Assembly (NCBI GenBank): GCA_029935135.1
Contig: JAOZKX010000134.1
Span: forward strand, 1 to 6,365
Reading direction: 5' to 3'
Source: Desulfocapsa sp.
GTDB taxonomy: Bacteria > Desulfobacterota > Desulfobulbia > Desulfobulbales > Desulfocapsaceae
Length of the DNA: 6,365 nucleotides
Made by a program: the position numbers and the translations under genes. Positions 5,504-6,365 of the stretch are shown one piece after another; within the stretch, counting starts at the first letter, position 1; every line of letters begins with the position of its first letter. The notes under the pieces were generated by a model that ran no database searches, was not told where the DNA came from, and saw only the letters and a list, made by a program, of their open reading frames with translations.

Positions 5504-5983
5504 GTGTTTGCAGCAGGTGATATGGCCGTGTATCCGGCCCATGGAGTAGGCGTCATTGAAGCGATAGAGTCTCAGACTGTTGCCGGAATTAATCAGGATT
5601 TTTATGTCATGAAGATTCTTGACAATGATATGAAAATAATGATTCCTACGGTCAGTAGTGATAATGTAGGCCTACGCGCCATTATAGGCAAAAAAGAAGT
5701 TGAGACTGTTCTGGAAATTTTACGAGACAGGGATAGTACGATTGTTGCTCAGACCTGGAACCGTCGATATCGTGAATACATGGAGAAAATTAAGACCGGT
5801 TCTATTCATGAAGTTGCGTCCGTTCTTCGTGATCTGTTTTTATTAAGTGCCGATAAAGATTTATCCTATGGCGAACGGAAAATGATGGACACAGCCAAGA
5901 GCCTGTTAGTGACAGAAATCTCTCTGGCGAGAAAAGTTGATGAGGCGAAAATTGTGGATTTAATTGAAGATATGTTCAATTAA
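5504..5983 (+). CDS. CarD/CdnL family RNA polymerase-binding transcription regulator
   Basis: A 159-residue cytosolic protein of the CarD/CdnL/TRCF family. In Mycobacterium and Myxococcus, members bind the RNA polymerase beta subunit and stabilise open complexes at rRNA and other housekeeping promoters. Residues 1 to about 60 are the beta-rich polymerase-interaction domain: FAAGDMAVYPAHGVGVIEAI at the start and MIPTVSSDNVGLR near its end. From about 65 the chain is helical, with QTWNRRYREYMEKIKTGS; Trp85 fits the DNA-contacting tryptophan known from studied CarD proteins (Trp85 in M. tuberculosis). The length is ordinary for a stand-alone CarD and there is no extra DNA-binding domain. The GTG start gives the usual N-terminus and has AGGAGG 5 bases upstream; starting at Met7 would remove the first strand. 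It follows a long AT-rich gap that probably holds its promoter, and precedes an rluD-like gene by 77 bases. Confidence 0.93.
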   Translation: MFAAGDMAVYPAHGVGVIEAIESQTVAGINQDFYVMKILDNDMKIMIPTVSSDNVGLRAIIGKKEVETVLEILRDRDSTIVAQTWNRRYREYMEKIKTGSIHEVASVLRDLFLLSADKDLSYGERKMMDTAKSLLVTEISLARKVDEAKIVDLIEDMFN

Positions 5984-6019
5984 CAGGAAATCAACACAGT
6001 TTAGCAGTTTTTTTTATTA

Positions 6020-6040
6020 GATGATTTTGTCAGAATCATC
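6020..6040 (+). other. small stem-loop between carD and the rluD-like gene
   Basis: GATGATT (6020-6026) pairs perfectly with AATCATC (6034-6040) around a 7-base loop. Eight T (6008-6015) lie before the stem rather than after it, so it does not look like a + strand terminator, and on the - strand the following bases are A-rich. It ends 20 bases before the start codon of the next gene and may affect translation or be incidental. Confidence 0.35.
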
Positions 6041-6060
6041 TCTTCAAAACAGTATATAGC

Positions 6061-6365
6061 ATGATAAATCTGCAGGTATCCCCTGAGCAGACTGGAAACA
6101 GGTTAGACCACTTTCTCGTTCTTGAGATACCTGATGCCTCCAGGTCACTTCTTGTCCAGACAATTCGTCTTGGATTGCTTCTGGTGGATGGAAAGAAAAC
6201 GAAAAGCAGTTATCGACTGAAGTCTGGTGAAAAAATAACTGGTTCCCTTTTCCAACCTCCCGTTCCAGAGTTACATGCCCAGAAAATCCCCTTTGATATC
6301 CTTTTCGAAGATAATCATCTTTTAATTATCTCAAAACCTCCCGGTATTGTTGTTCATCCAGCTGC
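6061..6365 (+). CDS. RluA/RluD-family 23S rRNA pseudouridine synthase, 3' end cut by window
   Basis: The frame is open from this ATG to the window end (101 full codons). Residues about 10-60 form an S4 RNA-binding domain: GNRLDHFLVLEIPDASRSLL, then a QTIRLGLLLVDGKK strand-turn and a YRLKSGEKI end. About residue 78 starts the pseudouridine synthase domain with FDILFEDNHLLIISKPPGIV and VHPAA, the characteristic opening of RluA-type enzymes. S4 plus RluA domain is the RluD/RluC architecture; RluD modifies helix 69 of 23S rRNA. The catalytic RLD motif lies beyond the window, so activity and the exact member cannot be settled. An in-frame TGA at 6022 and no other start codon before 6061 fix the start, although no clear Shine-Dalgarno precedes it. 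It may share a transcript with carD, since no terminator separates them. Confidence 0.9.
   Translation, partial: MINLQVSPEQTGNRLDHFLVLEIPDASRSLLVQTIRLGLLLVDGKKTKSSYRLKSGEKITGSLFQPPVPELHAQKIPFDILFEDNHLLIISKPPGIVVHPA

Noticed and set aside
5984..6016. T-run after carD considered as an intrinsic terminator.
   Set aside because: No stable stem directly precedes the eight T, and the only clear hairpin lies after them.

Overview
The window carries a tightly packed, single-strand run of housekeeping genes. Every supported gene reads on the + strand. In order they are: serA (5' end outside the window), a small DUF1844 protein gene, ispE, a tRNA-Gln(UUG) gene, prs, rplY/ctc (ribosomal protein L25), pth, a carD/cdnL-type gene, and the start of an rluD/rluA-type pseudouridine synthase gene (3' end outside the window).

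The core ispE - tRNA-Gln - prs - rplY - pth is a gene order known from many proteobacteria, for example Pseudomonas. Three further features point to a deltaproteobacterium in the broad sense (Desulfobacterota), perhaps near the Desulfobulbales: a CarD/CdnL-like RNA polymerase-binding protein, a DUF1844 protein beside ispE, and a long ASB+ACT-type SerA. The lineage is an inference from protein content, gene order and moderate base composition; no rRNA is present to confirm it.

Layout: bases 1-2703 hold three closely spaced genes (gaps of 17 and 10 bases) that look co-transcribed. The tRNA starts 3 bases after the ispE stop, with prs 35 bases beyond it and no terminator between, so the tRNA is probably cut out of a longer message. 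A 106-base gap with a possible weak promoter and a leader hairpin precedes rplY. A very strong intrinsic terminator follows rplY, and its U-tract directly abuts the pth ribosome binding site. A 268-base AT-rich gap before carD is the only sizeable non-coding stretch. It holds clustered TACAA/TTGTA inverted half-sites and helically spaced TTGTGTT repeats, and is the most likely control region in the window. carD is followed after 77 bases by the rluD-like gene.

The genes supply precursors and maintain translation. SerA starts serine synthesis, IspE acts in the MEP isoprenoid pathway, and Prs makes PRPP for nucleotides, histidine and tryptophan. tRNA-Gln, L25, Pth and the RluD-like enzyme act in or around the ribosome, and CarD sets rRNA and housekeeping promoter activity in the lineages where it has been studied. 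I see no mobile element, CRISPR array, phage gene or toxin-antitoxin system, and no new multi-gene system. The points worth a second look are regulatory (upstream of carD, between rplY and pth) and two protein peculiarities (the Ala/Asp repeat tail of L25 and the Cys-containing N-terminus of the DUF1844 protein).
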